Source: Polytrichum commune
Lineage: Eukaryota > Streptophyta > Polytrichopsida > Polytrichales > Polytrichaceae
DNA: 64,000 nt
Assembly (NCBI GenBank): GCA_950295325.1
Contig: OX485805.1
Span: 25,965,501 to 26,029,500 of the forward strand
Reading direction: 5' to 3'
How positions within the stretch are numbered: the first letter of the stretch is position 1; each line of letters begins with the position of its first letter. Under the pieces are notes generated by a model that saw nothing but the letters and a program-made list of their open reading frames with translations, was not told the DNA's origin and searched no databases. This document shows, piece after piece, positions 31,232-43,494 of this stretch. The position numbers were made by a program, and so were the translations under genes.

Positions 31232-33213
31232 TGTGAGCCCAAGCATGTGCCCACATTTGAATTTAAGTCTTAGGAATTTTAAAATTGTAGAATTGTATTC
31301 GTTTTGAGTTAGTTGAAGCCAAGAAGGATTAAAACTTTAAAGTTAGGTGGAATTGTTATAAGGGTGCAAAACTAGGAAGTATTAAGAGAAGAAACTAAAA
31401 AGGGAGTAGGGAAGGGAATTAAATCTTAATCCATGTTTTAGGGCCAAGGGGCTTAAACAAAAATGGCTTTTTGGACATAGAGCTGCCGGTTGAGATAAGA
31501 AAAACCGCTAGATTTCCGGATCGCTAGAAGGGGTCTCGGGAGGCTGGCAAAGCTCTCTCCCAATCGAGCAGGCGGGGAGGAGAGAAGAGGCGAGGAGGAT
31601 GCTTGATGATGACCGGGGGCGGAGCCCTGGTTCGAGAGAGATGGGTGGGCGACAGGGCTCAGCTGTGAGAAATCAATCAAACCAAGTAAATGCGGTAGAG
31701 GAGCTTCAGCGAGACAGGGAATGTGGACTGATGCAGCATAAAGAAGGAGTTCGGGAGCCAGCAGAGGCTGGACTTCTTTTCGCAGTGAGCGATTAAGGAG
31801 GGCGGTAGTTGCAGGTGGTTCAGCTAGTTGTTCAGTGGCAAGGCGATGAATGCTCAGTGTTAGTAGAACACCGAACGAGCAGCTGCCGAAGCTGCATTCT
31901 CACAGTAACAAGGAATGAGAACAAGGGAGTGCTTTGTTTGTGTTTGAGGGGGAAGGAGAGAGGGATTGGCTGTTTGGCTTGTCTCAATTTGTTGTTTCTT
32001 TGGGTCTGGCACGACATGACTAAATTTAGATGACCATTCAGCAACATCCGCAGCCAACACGTTCAGCTTTCAGGCTGGGTTTGCGGTAGATTGCAATGGG
32101 CGAACCCTGGATTGTGTCTAGATGGCAATCGATTCACAGTGGGAGGAAGGCAAATAAATTGCCGAAGTTGTAGACATCCACACTGACCTCTCTTCTCAGT
32201 TTGGTGGTCCTTCGAGGTCCTTTTGAATGGCTAAAGAGTCGAGCAGGGGAAAAGAGGAGTTGCATTTCGCACCAGAGGCACTCACTGGCAATAAACGGCG
32301 AGGGGACTTGACATTCTTCCGCATTAACCGGCCAATTGGTTCGATGCGCTTGCTGGAGTCGGCTAATCCCAGCTATTCGGTGGGCAAGAAGGATTTGCTG
32401 ACTTTGGCGTCTACTGCCCTTGAGAGTTGGACAGTGAGTGGATTGGTCAGACAGTCGCCAGCAACTTCGATGCTGATTTGAACCTAGGCTAAAAATTGAG
32501 AATGTAGGCGGAAGGGAAATCTAGGAACGCTTCTAAAAGGGTGGTTAGCTACTGAGGTGCTACTAGAAGCAAGGCCTGTCGATTATGGGTTGAAGAAGTG
32601 GAGCTGAGCTCGGATGCAGAGGTATCTACCGGCCGTGGCTGCACATATTGTAACAAAGGTGGATCTCGACAGTGGTCAAGGCTGATCGAGCTGGCAGCTG
32701 GGACTGATCCTACTCATGGGTAGAGGAGGTTAGCTTTTGTGGAAGGTGAGCCTTCATCCGAGGAGAGCCTAGGGAGAAGGAGACGAGAGCCGTGGTTGCT
32801 AGAAGTGGAATGCAGGCAACCCTTACTGTGGGTCAGTGAGCTGATATGTTAGCCATAGATGCACTGAATTGCAAAGTAGGACTTAGATGCTGTGGTGTGA
32901 GAGATTAAGGAGGTAGAAATAATAACGTGGCCAGTGAACCAATTGAGAGCGGCCATTAGAGTATATTAGAGATGTGAGAGTGGTGTGTGTAGTGCAGTGG
33001 ATAATAGCCCTTAGCAATAAGTGCAATTGAAAAGAGCATTTCTAAATGCTTACAATCTTGTATTCTTGGGAATAAAATTGAGTGAGGAATATTCATTGTG
33101 TTGGTGCACTGGAGGTTGATTTCCAAGGACAAAGTAAGAGTGCTTAAGCATATGTAAGCCCTAGGCTTCCCTTCGGACTACGACGCATAAGGGGTGGAGG
33201 TTTAGGGCTGACA
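31232..33213 (+). mobile_element. repeat family member E (TGTGAGCCC...GACA)
   Basis: It begins TGTGAGCCCAAGC and ends GGGCTGACA after the family tail CGGACTACGACGCATAAGG (about 33176). The words cttgt and cttga on either side may be the target duplication (CTTG). It lacks the minisatellites of B and D but keeps a hairpin near the 3' end (AGCATTT/AAATGCT at about 33035) at the same place as theirs. About 2.0 kb long, no credible protein. Likely a solo LTR of the same family as A to D. Confidence 0.55.
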
Positions 33214-34327
33214 CTTGACATCGTAAGGTTTTCATATTCTAAAACTTGGAATCTTTCTCTAATACAAAGGTGAGATTTTGTGGAGTGCGTTAACTACTTT
33301 TTAAGCTTACAGAGTCATTACAAGTACATGCAAGGCAGTCTGACATTGTTTTCTCCATTACTGGTGATGTTGTTAACATTCGACAAGCAGCATGATTGTT
33401 GTTAAAGAATAAATTAAAGAGAAATTATCACTTAATTCAACCTTCTCATCTACATTACACTAAGGCATAAGTCATGCCATGTCTTGGGGCCTCAGATCAT
33501 GGCATGCGAACAACTGTTGGTACTATAGTGAGTGTGGTGTTGCAACAAGATGGTTTTCATCCTTGGCCATAAATCTTCCATGCACTAGTCTAGTGCCTAG
33601 ATAACAATGAATACAATAATATGGAGGGTGCCCTAGGTGATCTTTCCAAGGGTTGATACTGGCATGTGCATTCATAGCTCTCTTAGGATCAAATTTAATT
33701 CATATCCAATCATCTTTAAGATTTGGGAATATCTTGTTTTCCTTTCATTCTCCCCAATAGGCCATTTAATCCTTATCAAATCCTCGGTGCTTCATATACA
33801 GGGATTGGAATATTAAACTTGTGAATTTTGATGTCTTGTCAACTATATTTCATTTACTTTTCTTTGAAACATCTTTCTCATTTTAGCAAGTTTTTGCTAA
33901 AAAATATTACTTAGCAAAGTTTTTGTGGTGGTGCTATCGGAAATTGAATTGATGAGGCATGTGTGATAGTGATTTTCCATCCCTTCAATTATTGTGAACG
34001 TAATTTAGTGTCTTATTGCTCTGCTACAAATCTAAATTTGCAGCTGATAGAAGATTAAAGTTTCAATTTGACACTTTATTCAAAGAAGGTAAGAGTGCAG
34101 AGAAGTATTTTTTTATGTTGCCTCACGTATGAGATGTGGTTGTTCACATGAATTGGGAGTTTTGAGAGCTCAATGTTGTTGATATTTGAAGTTTAGATTT
34201 CTACGTATCCAAGGAAATCCATTCAATGTTGGACTCAGATATCCCATGAGTTCCTAACCGCCCCGTTAGTATTTCCCCCCCAGGTTACTCCAGGTATTTG
34301 GTACGGTCAAGACTAGTTGCGGCACAT
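33214..34327. other. no gene recognised
   Basis: No domain, array or element ends were found. A short plus-strand segment at about 33330-33395 reads ARQSDIVFSITGDVVNIRQA before a stop; it looks protein-like but is too short to identify. Confidence 0.4.
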
Positions 34328-34640
34328 AAAACTTCACCCAATAAACACCAAACTGCAACCAATTAACACCAAATTGGACCCAATATACACTAAAATGCAC
34401 CCAATAGCCAATACATTGCAGAGTGCATCATTCCCATACCCAAACATGAACCGAAGGCAACCCAATAGCAACCCTAAGGCACCCAATACAACCCAATTGA
34501 CAACCCATTTAAACCTGACAACACCCCATACTAACCGTTGTTGCACCCCATGCAAACCGGACTACAACCCGACCAACCGGATGGCATCTTGTGCAAACTG
34601 GAGGGCACCCCATACCTCCCTAAACCCAACCCATGCCACC
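34328..34640 (+). repeat. degenerate short tandem repeat (CACCCAATA-like)
   Basis: Loose 17-18 bp units built on CACCCAATA and AACACCAAACTG run through this stretch; the partner lies at 52911-53220. Frames through it are repeat artefacts. Confidence 0.65.
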
Positions 34641-35656
34641 CACTCTGGTAAATTGGGCAAAGGATATGTCTCACCCTAACAAATTTGATTGTAACCCCAT
34701 ATAATACCCAATGGGTCTGAAACATCAATATTGGGAACACCACCCAGCTTTCGACTAGACCATCAAGATTGCACCGACTGATTGCTATTACTGGATACCG
34801 GTGACCGAATCCACTGTGAATCCTGCAACCCTACAAGGTTGATTTGGACAAGTTTTCTTCTGGTGACTTTGCCTATATCTCTCATGTAGCGCTTTAGCTT
34901 CCTAGTGGTACTTCCCAAATTCCCATAGTGGCATAGAACATCAAATGTTCCAACTAATAACTATTTTAGAAATTCCTATGGCCTCTAACATACTTCAATG
35001 GCAAAGATTTGAAATTTACCTCAAAAACAAAACCATGTCCATAACAATACTCAGTCGGTGACCTATCTTCAACTGCCATGCTTTCACATTCAATCTAAAG
35101 CACTTGGATTCCAACATCACGAGGCTCTAATCTTGAATCTACTCCGGGGCCCATAAACACAACTCATCAACTGAGCAATTTCATGTCTACTAATTAAGGT
35201 TGCAATTGAACAAAAACCTTAAAAATATCACATATCTTTCTCCATTCACATAGTATTACCAATTTTTGGGAATTTTTTTGACTGGCTCATTGAATCTCCT
35301 AGGATATGAAACACGAGATTAATATGAGATGTCTAGCAAATCCATCCAAAATGTAGCAGTAGCTGAATTCCTCATAATTTTTGGAGATCACATGAACATC
35401 TCTATCAATAACAAAGCAAATATTTTCGAGCTCAGTAAATGGTCATACAAGTGCCCCCAATTATGTTGACGATTCAACCTAGAATGGGAAACATATCTTC
35501 AGCATGCATTCCAATCTATTTCAAACAAATGTCTTCTTTGTATCCATTCTTGGAGCCACACCTAACCACACACCACTCAAATATAGGTGTTCCATCAACA
35601 CAAGTAACCGAATTAGGCACGTCTGTCATATGGGGTCACACTTGTACCTAGTATAT

Positions 35657-35938
35657 GGACTAATTCAAGTTCCTTGTAGAACCCCCAATTCTATCTGCCT
35701 GATGAACCTGTTGCAAACATGAAGCTGGCTTTAACGGATCCCGTTGTCGTTGTGTCAGCCCAATCTCGCAATCCATGTCTACGGGAAGAATTGGACCGGT
35801 GATCATCCAATGTAGATTCCCTGCTTATCGAAACTCACAGACTTGTCGAAACCATACGTCAAGCTCGGTTTGCTTGCTGACAAAGACGGCGTCAATGCTT
35901 CCTCCACCAGGACTTGGTGAGAAACACACTTCTTAGGT
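35657..35938 (-). pseudogene. 3'-end fragment of the lectin receptor kinase, tandem copy
   Basis: This stretch repeats the spacer (AATTCAAGTTCCTTGT, then GAACCTG...AAGCTGGC) and roughly the last 70 codons of the neighbouring gene (GGATCCCGTTGTCGTTGTGT, GTGATCATCCAATGTAGATT, CTTGTCGAAACCATA). It is a broken, head-to-tail partial copy immediately downstream of the intact gene. It has no kinase core and is not a separate gene. Confidence 0.8.
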
Positions 35939-38188
35939 CTAATTTGAGTTCCTTGTGGACGCCCAATTCAATCTGCCCATGAACCTGGCTGCAGAGGATC
36001 CCGTTGTGGTTGTGCCGGCCCGACCTCGCGATCCTTGTCTGTGGGAAGAATTCGAGCGGTGATCATCCAATGTAGAATCACTGCTATCGAAACTTACAAA
36101 CTTGTCGAAACCAAACATCAAATTCGGTTTGCATGCTGGCAAAGACGGCATCAATGCCTCGCCCACCAGGACCTGGTGAGCGACACGCATCTTGGGTCTT
36201 GCATCGGGATCCGGGTGGCAGCACAACAACCCAAGCTGCAACAAACACGTCATTTGCTCCACGTCAAACATTGATTCTAACCTAGGGTCTGCAACACGGA
36301 GGAGATGACCATCCTCGTGGGCACACCACACATAGTCGACCAGGGTCGTAAATTCTTCCTCCTCTTCCTGCTCTTCAGACAGGGTGAAGTCGTTCAGCGC
36401 AGGTCTTCCGCATGCCACTACCAGTGCGAGAACTCCAAAGCTGAAGACATCGGATTTTTCCGTTGCTCTCCCTGTGTGCGCCAGCTCGGGTGCAATGTAG
36501 CCGAATGTGCCTGCCAGGCGGGTTTGTTTGGAGGTAACGCTGTGGTTCATGAACCGCGCCAACCCAAAATCACCAAGATGCGCATTGAATTCCTCGTCCA
36601 GCAAGACGTTACTATCTTTTAGGTCTCTGTGCAGGACACGCTTCTTCCATCCATCGTGTAGGTAAGTGACCGCGGCGGCCACTCCCATCATGACGTGGTG
36701 GCGCTTCTCCCACGTGAGCACTGGCTTTGACTCATGAGACGGAAAAATCCATTTGTCAAGGCTGTTGTTGGGCATGTACTCGTACACAAGCAATAGGTGT
36801 TCATTTTCGCAACACCAGCCGTAGAGCTGAACTAAGTTTCGGTGACGAATCTGGCTGATGACAGAAACCTCCGCAAGGAAATTGCCTGCAATACGAGCTT
36901 CAGCGGACGATTCAAGCGTGCGTTTCACAGCTACATCGATAGTATTCATGGATCTTGTGTCCCTCACAGCGCCCTTGAATACCTGACCAAACCCCCCCTT
37001 GCCCAACACATGGTCCTCGCTGAAGCCATTGGTGGCGCTGCTAAGCTCCTCGTATGTGAACTGCCGTAACCACATGTGCTGCTGCTCAAACTGCATCTTG
37101 ATATTCAAAGCAACCGTGTCCGCTTCTTCATCAAGTTGCCCCTGCGCTTGTTTCGCACGCACAATAGCACGACGACGCATGAGTAGAAGACACGCTGCAA
37201 GGCCAATAAGAAGAATCAAGGCCACCCCTGTGGCGAGTCCGGCGACCAGGCCAACCTGTGAATTACTTTTTCCCGCGGGCTGCACTATCAAATTACTGGA
37301 GGTTTGGAAGCTCCACGACTTGATTTGGTGAACCTCCGGAGCACTGGCAACTGAGCCACTGAATCCGACGTACATGTAGTCGTCAACCACGTCGCTTAGG
37401 TCAAGGTTCTTCACGGTTATGATCGGGGTTGCAGGCCTCGTCACACCTTGAAGGGTTGATCCGTTTGTGAAACGAACTTGTAGGGTTTGGTTTTCCCCAT
37501 CGTAGTCAATCCAGGAAGTGAAGTCGTGGCCTGTATTGAGGTGGACGCAAGAGTTTGTTGAACTACATAGATCGAAGAAAGCTGTTGAGTTCATGCTGTT
37601 GACATTGACACCGATGTGATTCGAACTAGAATCATTGAACTCGGTGTTATTCCAAGTATCAAATTCCACTGCAAACACGTGGTTGTTTGTGTCTCCGTTT
37701 TGTGCCTTATTCAAAAGGCACATAGAAGCACCGGGGCTTGTCTGTGAAAAATTGTAGTGGTTGTAACTAGAAAGCATGAAGGCAAACCCGGCGGAATCAT
37801 TCCCCATAATTGCGAAAGTGAAAGAAGTATTGAACGACGCTACCCTTTTTGGCACAGTTGTATTAGAAGACGTCCGCATTTGGACAGGCTGTGAATACAG
37901 CACCTGTCCACAAGTAAAGTTACGAAAGGGGTTGGCGCTGGAAGCGTCCGCATTGAGCAAGACGGAGGAACCGTTAACTCGTGAATCGTTCACAAATGTG
38001 AGCAATGAATTGTCACTGGAGCTGGAATTGAAGGTAGTGAAGGCAAAAGTGGTGGTGTTCAGGGTAAGACCTTGACATGTGGACAGAGTTGTAATTGTCA
38101 GGTAGGCTAGAAGAAGCACTCGGCAGACTAAGAGGCGCCAACTTGAGGCTGCAAGTGAGCTGCCCAAAATCGTCGCAAGCAGCAGCAT
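35939..38188 (-). CDS. L-type lectin receptor-like kinase, copy 1 (749 aa)
   Basis: A single-exon gene for a plasma-membrane receptor that senses an extracellular ligand and signals by Ser/Thr phosphorylation. Residues 1-40 hold a hydrophobic leader. About 41-300 is a legume-lectin (lectin_legB) domain with the metal-site pattern FAVEFDTW (E175, D177), D186 and NHIG (H191). 312-336 is the transmembrane helix, followed by MRRR. The kinase runs from about 378 to 680: glycine loop GKGGFGQV (396-403), K422 in [13 protein letters not shown] (520-527), DFG (540-542) and APE (566-568), so it is an RD kinase with no catalytic residue missing. The start is the first ATG after an in-frame TGA 12 nt upstream, with A at -3. 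A weak TATA-like CATAAATG lies about 87 nt upstream. The last ~20 residues differ from copy 2 because of a small deletion. The ligand is unknown. Confidence 0.95.
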   Translation of the reverse strand: MLLLATILGSSLAASSWRLLVCRVLLLAYLTITTLSTCQGLTLNTTTFAFTTFNSSSSDNSLLTFVNDSRVNGSSVLLNADASSANPFRNFTCGQVLYSQPVQMRTSSNTTVPKRVASFNTSFTFAIMGNDSAGFAFMLSSYNHYNFSQTSPGASMCLLNKAQNGDTNNHVFAVEFDTWNNTEFNDSSSNHIGVNVNSMNSTAFFDLCSSTNSCVHLNTGHDFTSWIDYDGENQTLQVRFTNGSTLQGVTRPATPIITVKNLDLSDVVDDYMYVGFSGSVASAPEVHQIKSWSFQTSSNLIVQPAGKSNSQVGLVAGLATGVALILLIGLAACLLLMRRRAIVRAKQAQGQLDEEADTVALNIKMQFEQQHMWLRQFTYEELSSATNGFSEDHVLGKGGFGQVFKGAVRDTRSMNTIDVAVKRTLESSAEARIAGNFLAEVSVISQIRHRNLVQLYGWCCENEHLLLVYEYMPNNSLDKWIFPSHESKPVLTWEKRHHVMMGVAAAVTYLHDGWKKRVLHRDLKDSNVLLDEEFNAHLGDFGLARFMNHSVTSKQTRLAGTFGYIAPELAHTGRATEKSDVFSFGVLALVVACGRPALNDFTLSEEQEEEEEFTTLVDYVWCAHEDGHLLRVADPRLESMFDVEQMTCLLQLGLLCCHPDPDARPKMRVAHQVLVGEALMPSLPACKPNLMFGFDKFVSFDSSDSTLDDHRSNSSHRQGSRGRAGTTTTGSSAARFMGRLNWASTRNSN

Positions 38189-39046
38189 TTTGTCACCTCA
38201 CCTAATGAACTCGAGCTAGCCCTATCCCATCCTCCCTGGAAAATCGCAGGTATAGCTGTTCAACCCCCATTTATGGATCTGAAGGAGCTCTCACTTCTCT
38301 TGAACATCTTCGGTAAACGAAACCCAAGTTTCGTTGACAAGATGCACCCTGAGAAACAAATCACTGGTGTACTTACATCGCAAATTCTTAGAATTATGTC
38401 ACCCCCGGCGCGCGCACTCGCTTCAAAACTGCGCAGCAATAGACATCGAGTGGACGACAATTTTTCCTGCTAAGTCCCCCGTAGCTTATCCAAAACAAGT
38501 TCATTATGAAGCCATTTTAACTGTGTAAGGCCTTCAACATTGGTGAAGAAACGCGCAAACTATCATACATTGACTTTCATATCACAGTTCAAGAGCAAGG
38601 GATCCTCAGTTTCTTTTCCTCTTCGATGCAGCAGATATCTGCACAAACTGTCGGTAAGAATCCAGCATGGTGAGTCCTGCAGATGAGAAACCATTGTCAG
38701 CCATGACATAGTCAATTGAGCTGTTTAATCAACACGGATGATGCGAACCTACAGCGAAACAGGTGGGCTCACAGGGAGGGTGTCGGGTGTCAGCCTGCAG
38801 CGCAGAGGGGAAAGACGTCCAAAATCTTCGAAATTATTGGCCATTGTCGATCACTTCCAGAGATTTTCACATTTAAAAATATCAAACCTCAAGCTTAAAC
38901 CTGAATTTTCAAATGAAATTTGATTTTAAAAAAACATTTAGTATTTTCACACCTTTCCAGGGGAACTGGAATGCCATCTCGGGTCCCCAAAATAGATTTC
39001 CCAGTAACAACAATCCCATTTTGGCCTCTTTTTCATGCTCCCCATC

Positions 39047-40145
39047 AATGAACGGGTAGTGCCGGCAGTTAGTTACGAGCTAGCCGGTTGATTTTGAGAA
39101 TTTCCAAATGCAATTGGAAAGTTTAGGAAGGGGTTCCGGAAGAAAATGAAGGTTTACGGAAATGGGCCGATTAGAAAAATAAAATGCCGGCATTTCGGCA
39201 AGCTGCCCTAGAGTATCCACGGAAAATTGCCGATTGAGAAATTATTTTCATGGCGGGCAACCGACCAAATATATATATTTTAGGTAAGGTTTTCAATACT
39301 TTGCATAGTTGGAGACTATGCCTTGTTGGCTTGTGGTTTAGGCCCTTTAGGGTTAGAGTGGCTTGTGGTTTAGGGCTCCCCTTGCTTCTCTAAACCAGCT
39401 TTGACTCCGTAGTAGTGGAGGTTCCGTTTTCGTTGTCGGTTTCACAAACAAGCACCCTGGACCCTAAATTTGTCAGTTAGAAATAGGTTGGGTAGTAGGA
39501 ATCTCGATGCAATGCTACGAATTGCCTTGGAAGGGCCAGATGAAGAGGTAGATGACATAATTTGTGATGGTATCCCACTTTGGAAGAAAGACAGTAAGTA
39601 CCGTTTTTTGTATGCTAATCCTTCTTCTTATTTGAATTCTCCTAATACAGTGAGTATGAGTGATGTGCCTTGTTCGTTTGGGGCAATTGATACTAACGGC
39701 AATGGTACGCAAATCTCGTGACTTTTCAATACTAACTAGCCTCCGAATAATACTTGGACCCTTTTGTGGTGCTTGTATTTTTCGAAGGCTAAATCCTTAG
39801 CCCTAATATGGTAGGGGCTTTGCCAGGTTGAAATCCTGCTAAGGATACTATTTAGATGACAATAAATGGAGAGTGAATGCCCACATTAATTCAAAAAAAA
39901 TTGAATAAATGATCATGACACATCCACCACCAAAATATAAAACCGGCCACACTTTAGACCTTCCGGAAATTGCATAAATGAAAAAAAAAATTGCCGGCTA
40001 ATTGCCTAAACACATTAGGAAATGAGGGCTATCAACCGATAAATTTTGCACTCTTTAGGCCACTTCCGGGTAAAATTTGTAAAATCCGAGCCACCTCCAA
40101 AAACCTCGGCAATTAGCCGGTTTCTCTACAGAACTCCCCGGACTG
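39047..40145. mobile_element. 1.1-kb insertion with 11-bp target duplication (MULE-like)
   Basis: TGCTCCCCATC occurs on both sides (39036-39046 and 40146-40156), while the uninterrupted partner repeat has it once at about 17186-17196. That makes the insertion and its 11-bp target duplication clear; 8-11 bp duplications point to Mutator-like elements. The two ends resemble each other only loosely (right end, reverse-complemented, CAGTCCGGGGAG; left end GAACGGGTAGTGCCGGCAG) and recall the end of repeat X. It carries the short coding segment at 39470-39721. Confidence 0.65.
39470..39721 (+). pseudogene. C-terminal fragment of a transposase-like protein
   Basis: The frame reads SVRNRLGSRNLDAMLRIAL, EGPDEEVDDIICDGIPLW and KYRFLYANPSSYLN. 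The first part resembles the tail after the hAT dimerisation domain (pattern KNRL..E.L..LL.I). It starts without a good ATG (TTG at 39470), so it is a fragment. It lies in the middle of the 1.1-kb insertion, so it may be captured sequence or the remnant of that element's own protein. Confidence 0.45.
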
Positions 40146-40742
40146 TGCTCCCCATCCCACCTTCATGCTCATATAAATAATTGTAGCGTTTTCTCGCTTT
40201 TCTAGGGCCTTGGAGTGTTGATTTGGGTCCCACAATGGGACGAGTACATGAATCCCATTATGGTCTCCCTTTGATGGTCTCCATCCCACCTTCCCATGCA
40301 CTTGGCCTTCCTCTCCCCCCTCGCAAATCGGGCTTTGCGTGTCACATGAGTATTAACCATGTTAACAATTCTCTTGCTTCAAAATAAATAATTAGTTATT
40401 TAATATGCACATTTTAAAGTGCTCATCATTATAATCACCTAGAAAAAAAATTAAAAAATTTCAAAAAATTAATCTTTGTAGCATTTTGTGGCCTTCAAGT
40501 GTCAACTTGGGCCCCAAAATGGGACTATTGGGGTGGTGATCCTATTTTGGCGTCACTTTCATGCTCCCTATCCCACCTTCCTACTCCCTTGGCTTCCCCT
40601 CTCCCCTCGCAAATCGGGCTTTCAACACCATGTGAACAGTGATTAACAATTCTAAGAGATAGTACACTAAATATATAAATTATCGAGTGTGGGAGATTAG
40701 CGAAGGTGATACTAAATTCCTTTGTGCTATGAAAATAGTGCC

Positions 40743-41170
40743 ACCAAAAGATAAAGTGTGATGCCACGTAAGAGGTGCCAAATTTCTTAGGAATCCTTTC
40801 CCCAAACAAGATTTGCTTCCAATTAAAACTATCATAATTGCCAATTCTAACCCCACAAAGTTCATGCATAATAAACGTTGCCCATCTCTACGCTCTCCTC
40901 GCTCGGATGCAGTCCATTTGTGTTTATCTAATGCACTCGTGTTTGGGAGGCAAAATGGACATTGCTTGGAAATCGAAGCCAGTGCAATGTGAGCCCTGCA
41001 CTCATTGACTGCCACTACTTTGTACCAAATGGACCACATAAACGCGGTTTCTTTACCTGACCACAACGGATCCCACACCTAAGACCAGTAGAACTTGTAG
41101 TTTCCCGAGAGACAACCCTAATACCCTATCATTTGTTCGCCACACAAGTGGTTTCCGGGTTCCTGTTAAT
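40743..41170 (-). pseudogene. LINE C-terminal (zf-RVT) fragment
   Basis: The minus strand reads VWDPLWSGKETAFMWSIWYK and VVAVNECRAHIALASIS, then CPFCLPNTSALDKHKW, and in another frame MHELCGVRIGNYDSFNWK. This is the zinc-binding region (zf-RVT) that follows the reverse transcriptase in plant L1-type LINEs. Only this fragment is present, inserted into the MITE of repeat copy 2. It is frameshifted and inactive. Confidence 0.7.
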
Positions 41171-42149
41171 AAATGAGAAACTTTGAGATTTGGCTAGATT
41201 GTGCGTGTGACCTGTACATGACACTTGCGACTGAGTCAGTGAACAAAAGAAATGACAAACTGATCATGCCCCACTTGCTTTATTAATTTATAAAAGTAAC
41301 CTAACCTGAGAAAACTAATAAACAATACGAAGCTCTCAGGATTCTTGGCTAACATGTAAGATATCATATCTGGACTGGATCCCTAGTGATTAGTATTCGT
41401 TCATAGAGATTCCAACCCTACTGCAGTGTAGACTGATTTTGAGTTACAATTGTTTTATGAGTACAGACAGGGGAGATGGCATAGAGTCCGTGGGAATGCT
41501 GGGCCTTCCTCGACACTATGTACATCCTAAAAATAGAATATGTATTCATATATGTAGGAAATAACTCCAAGTGTGCTTGTTGACAATGAGGGGCTATTTA
41601 TAGCGTCCCCAACAGATCGGGCACACGCCAAATAGAGTATATAAGTTTATATTTTTGGGGAGCCCTCCATGTTGGGCAAGGCAACTCATCATGAGTCAAA
41701 GTTCACCAAAGCTTAGGCATACCCCCACGTCATTAAGGTGTTAAAACGTCACCCATCAACTCGCGCGCTTGGAAGATCTCAGTTGTCGATTGCGATCTGA
41801 GAGATCTAGAGGCTCTTATGTTGCCCCAACTTCTGGCTTCTCTCCCCTCGGGTAGAGAAACTTCATGTTGGATGAAATCTCCACCTCCATCCACTTATGA
41901 ATCTAGAATGAAAATTATCAAACTCAATCCTTCTTTAAAACGTCTTGTGGAAGAGAAGATGCCAACAAGGAGAATCAAAACCCTACCTCTTCCTTCCCAA
42001 ATGTAAAATCAAGGGTACTAGCCATCAACTCCAAGCCACTTTTGATGACCAACCACGAAATGAAGCAAAATTTAATCATTCGTATGAGAGCATTTATGTA
42101 GGATTTTGAAGGTTCCCATATGGGTCCTAGAGGGTTCTCAAAGTTCCCA

Positions 42150-43425
42150 ATGGAATTCTCCGGAGGAACAAGGTGTATTTATTCAAGATGTCCAACATTG
42201 GGCCTAGCTCCGGCATGGACATGGTGAAGCGCATGCAACCAACTGAGACCTTGACAGGGGCTTGGATGTTTTTTTACCATGAAAAGGAATCAAAGATTGG
42301 ATGGCGATGGCATATCATGCCTATGATCCAATTTTTTAAAGGTAACAACGATCACCATTTATGACATGCAATCAAAGGATTTTGATAACCAATGTCTATT
42401 GTGGTTTGACATAGTAGAGCACATGACAACCATGGGGTCAATGACATATCATTTTGTGGATTCATGGTTGACAATGCGCAAGCAAACTGGATTAGTACCA
42501 AAAGGGTATTTGGCAACGAGAATCCAAACAAACCAATGGAAAGCATGAAGAGGATTTGTGAATTTCATTGATCCCAATCCTTAGAGAAATATAAGAAGGC
42601 TCATGTCAAAAACTGCTTCTTCGATAAGTTTGATTCACTAGCTTACGCGCACAAGGAATCCAAGACACTGGATGAGTGTGATCACTGTGATGTGAGTGTA
42701 AGTTCTAGCAGTGGATAGAGATATCAAGGTTTGTAGTCCTCAACGAAAGGCTAGTATATTGGATTGTTATGTTCATATGTAGTATGCTCATGTTTTGATA
42801 CTACATGTCCATCAGTGGGCATCCTTCATTTGCTTTGCAAGTTATCTTTTTGTTTATGCATTCTTAGTACCCATCGCTAATTGGATTGCCATCGTCAATT
42901 TGTGTAGTTGAGATTGGAAATCTACACTGCTCATGTTCTTAGTTTCCATGTTTTACACATGCCTTGTTGTTCTCTTTGTATGTAGTAGTACTTATTATAT
43001 TAGGTGTTATGGCTCTTGGCTTCTAGATGTAGGATATGACATTACCAAAAATTGCAGACATGCCAACATGCAATCTATCTGAAAACATTTATTTCACATG
43101 GCTGCAGTTGTTTGAAGAAAAAAAAGTTGACATCTTTGATGCGATGTCTGACAACTTGACAAAGGCCATCATACAAATCTATCACTATTGTCATTTCCTA
43201 AAGAATGGTGAAAAGGAGAAAGGTCATGATAAGTTGGAGTTGCTCTTACATGTAGCTCATCATCAAGGATCCCATGTATCTCTTGCCCATGGGATAGACA
43301 AGCATGGATCTGAGTTCCATGATAGGCTTCTATCTATCAAGTCCTATCTATCAAGTTCTCCCGGTTTTGAACTCAAGACCGGTTCTCAACTTAAACAACT
43401 AACTAGAACATCATATTAATATATA
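42150..43425 (+). pseudogene. transposase-like gene, frameshifted (DNAQANW class)
   Basis: Pieces in different plus-strand frames make one protein order: TETLTGAWMFFYHEKESK (about 42240), YHAYDPIF then TTITIYDMQSKDFDNQ (about 42310-42390), FCGFMVDNAQANWISTKRVF (about 42450-42510), and (43036-43419) MTLPKIADMPTCNLSEN, FTWLQLFEEKKVDIFDAM, KLELLLHVAHHQG. I recognise this layout, with its conserved GFM.D.AQANW core that may hold a catalytic Asp, as a transposase-like protein class of plant repeats. The gap at 42715-43030 may be an intron (GTAAGT at about 42698; TTCTAG at about 43026). Several frameshifts and one stop inactivate it. The 1-501 fragment may be the matching N-terminus of another copy. 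The superfamily is unassigned. Confidence 0.6.
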
Positions 43426-43494
43426 TTTTAAAATTAACATTAACAAACATAAATACCTATATTTTAACTAATAGCCGTTGCACGTCACGACACC

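Larger units (their letters stand above)
34328..38742. repeat. segmental duplication, unit 1 (partner 52911-57434)
   Basis: Homology to 52911-57434, in direct orientation, starts abruptly at AAAACTTCACCCAATAAACA and ends at CAACACRGATGAT. The unit carries a degenerate satellite-like left end, a 3'-fragment copy and one complete lectin receptor kinase. The two copies start about 18.6 kb apart, so this is a tandem-type gene duplication later stretched by insertions. Confidence 0.9.
38870..41697. repeat. dispersed repeat, copy 2, interrupted (partner 17035-18593)
   Basis: It matches 17035-18593 in direct orientation but is interrupted by a 1.1-kb insertion (39047-40145) and, within its MITE, by a LINE fragment (about 40743-41170). 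It begins about 130 bp past unit 1 of the receptor-kinase duplication. See copy 1 for shared landmarks. Confidence 0.75.

Noticed and set aside
34317-34679. A 120-codon frame starting MRHIKLHPINTKLQPINTK
   Set aside because: The repetitive peptide follows from the degenerate CACCCAATA-like tandem repeat, not from a gene.
36035-38075. Several plus-strand frames of 75-110 codons
   Set aside because: They are antisense shadows of the receptor-kinase gene; the same shadows recur in the paralogue.
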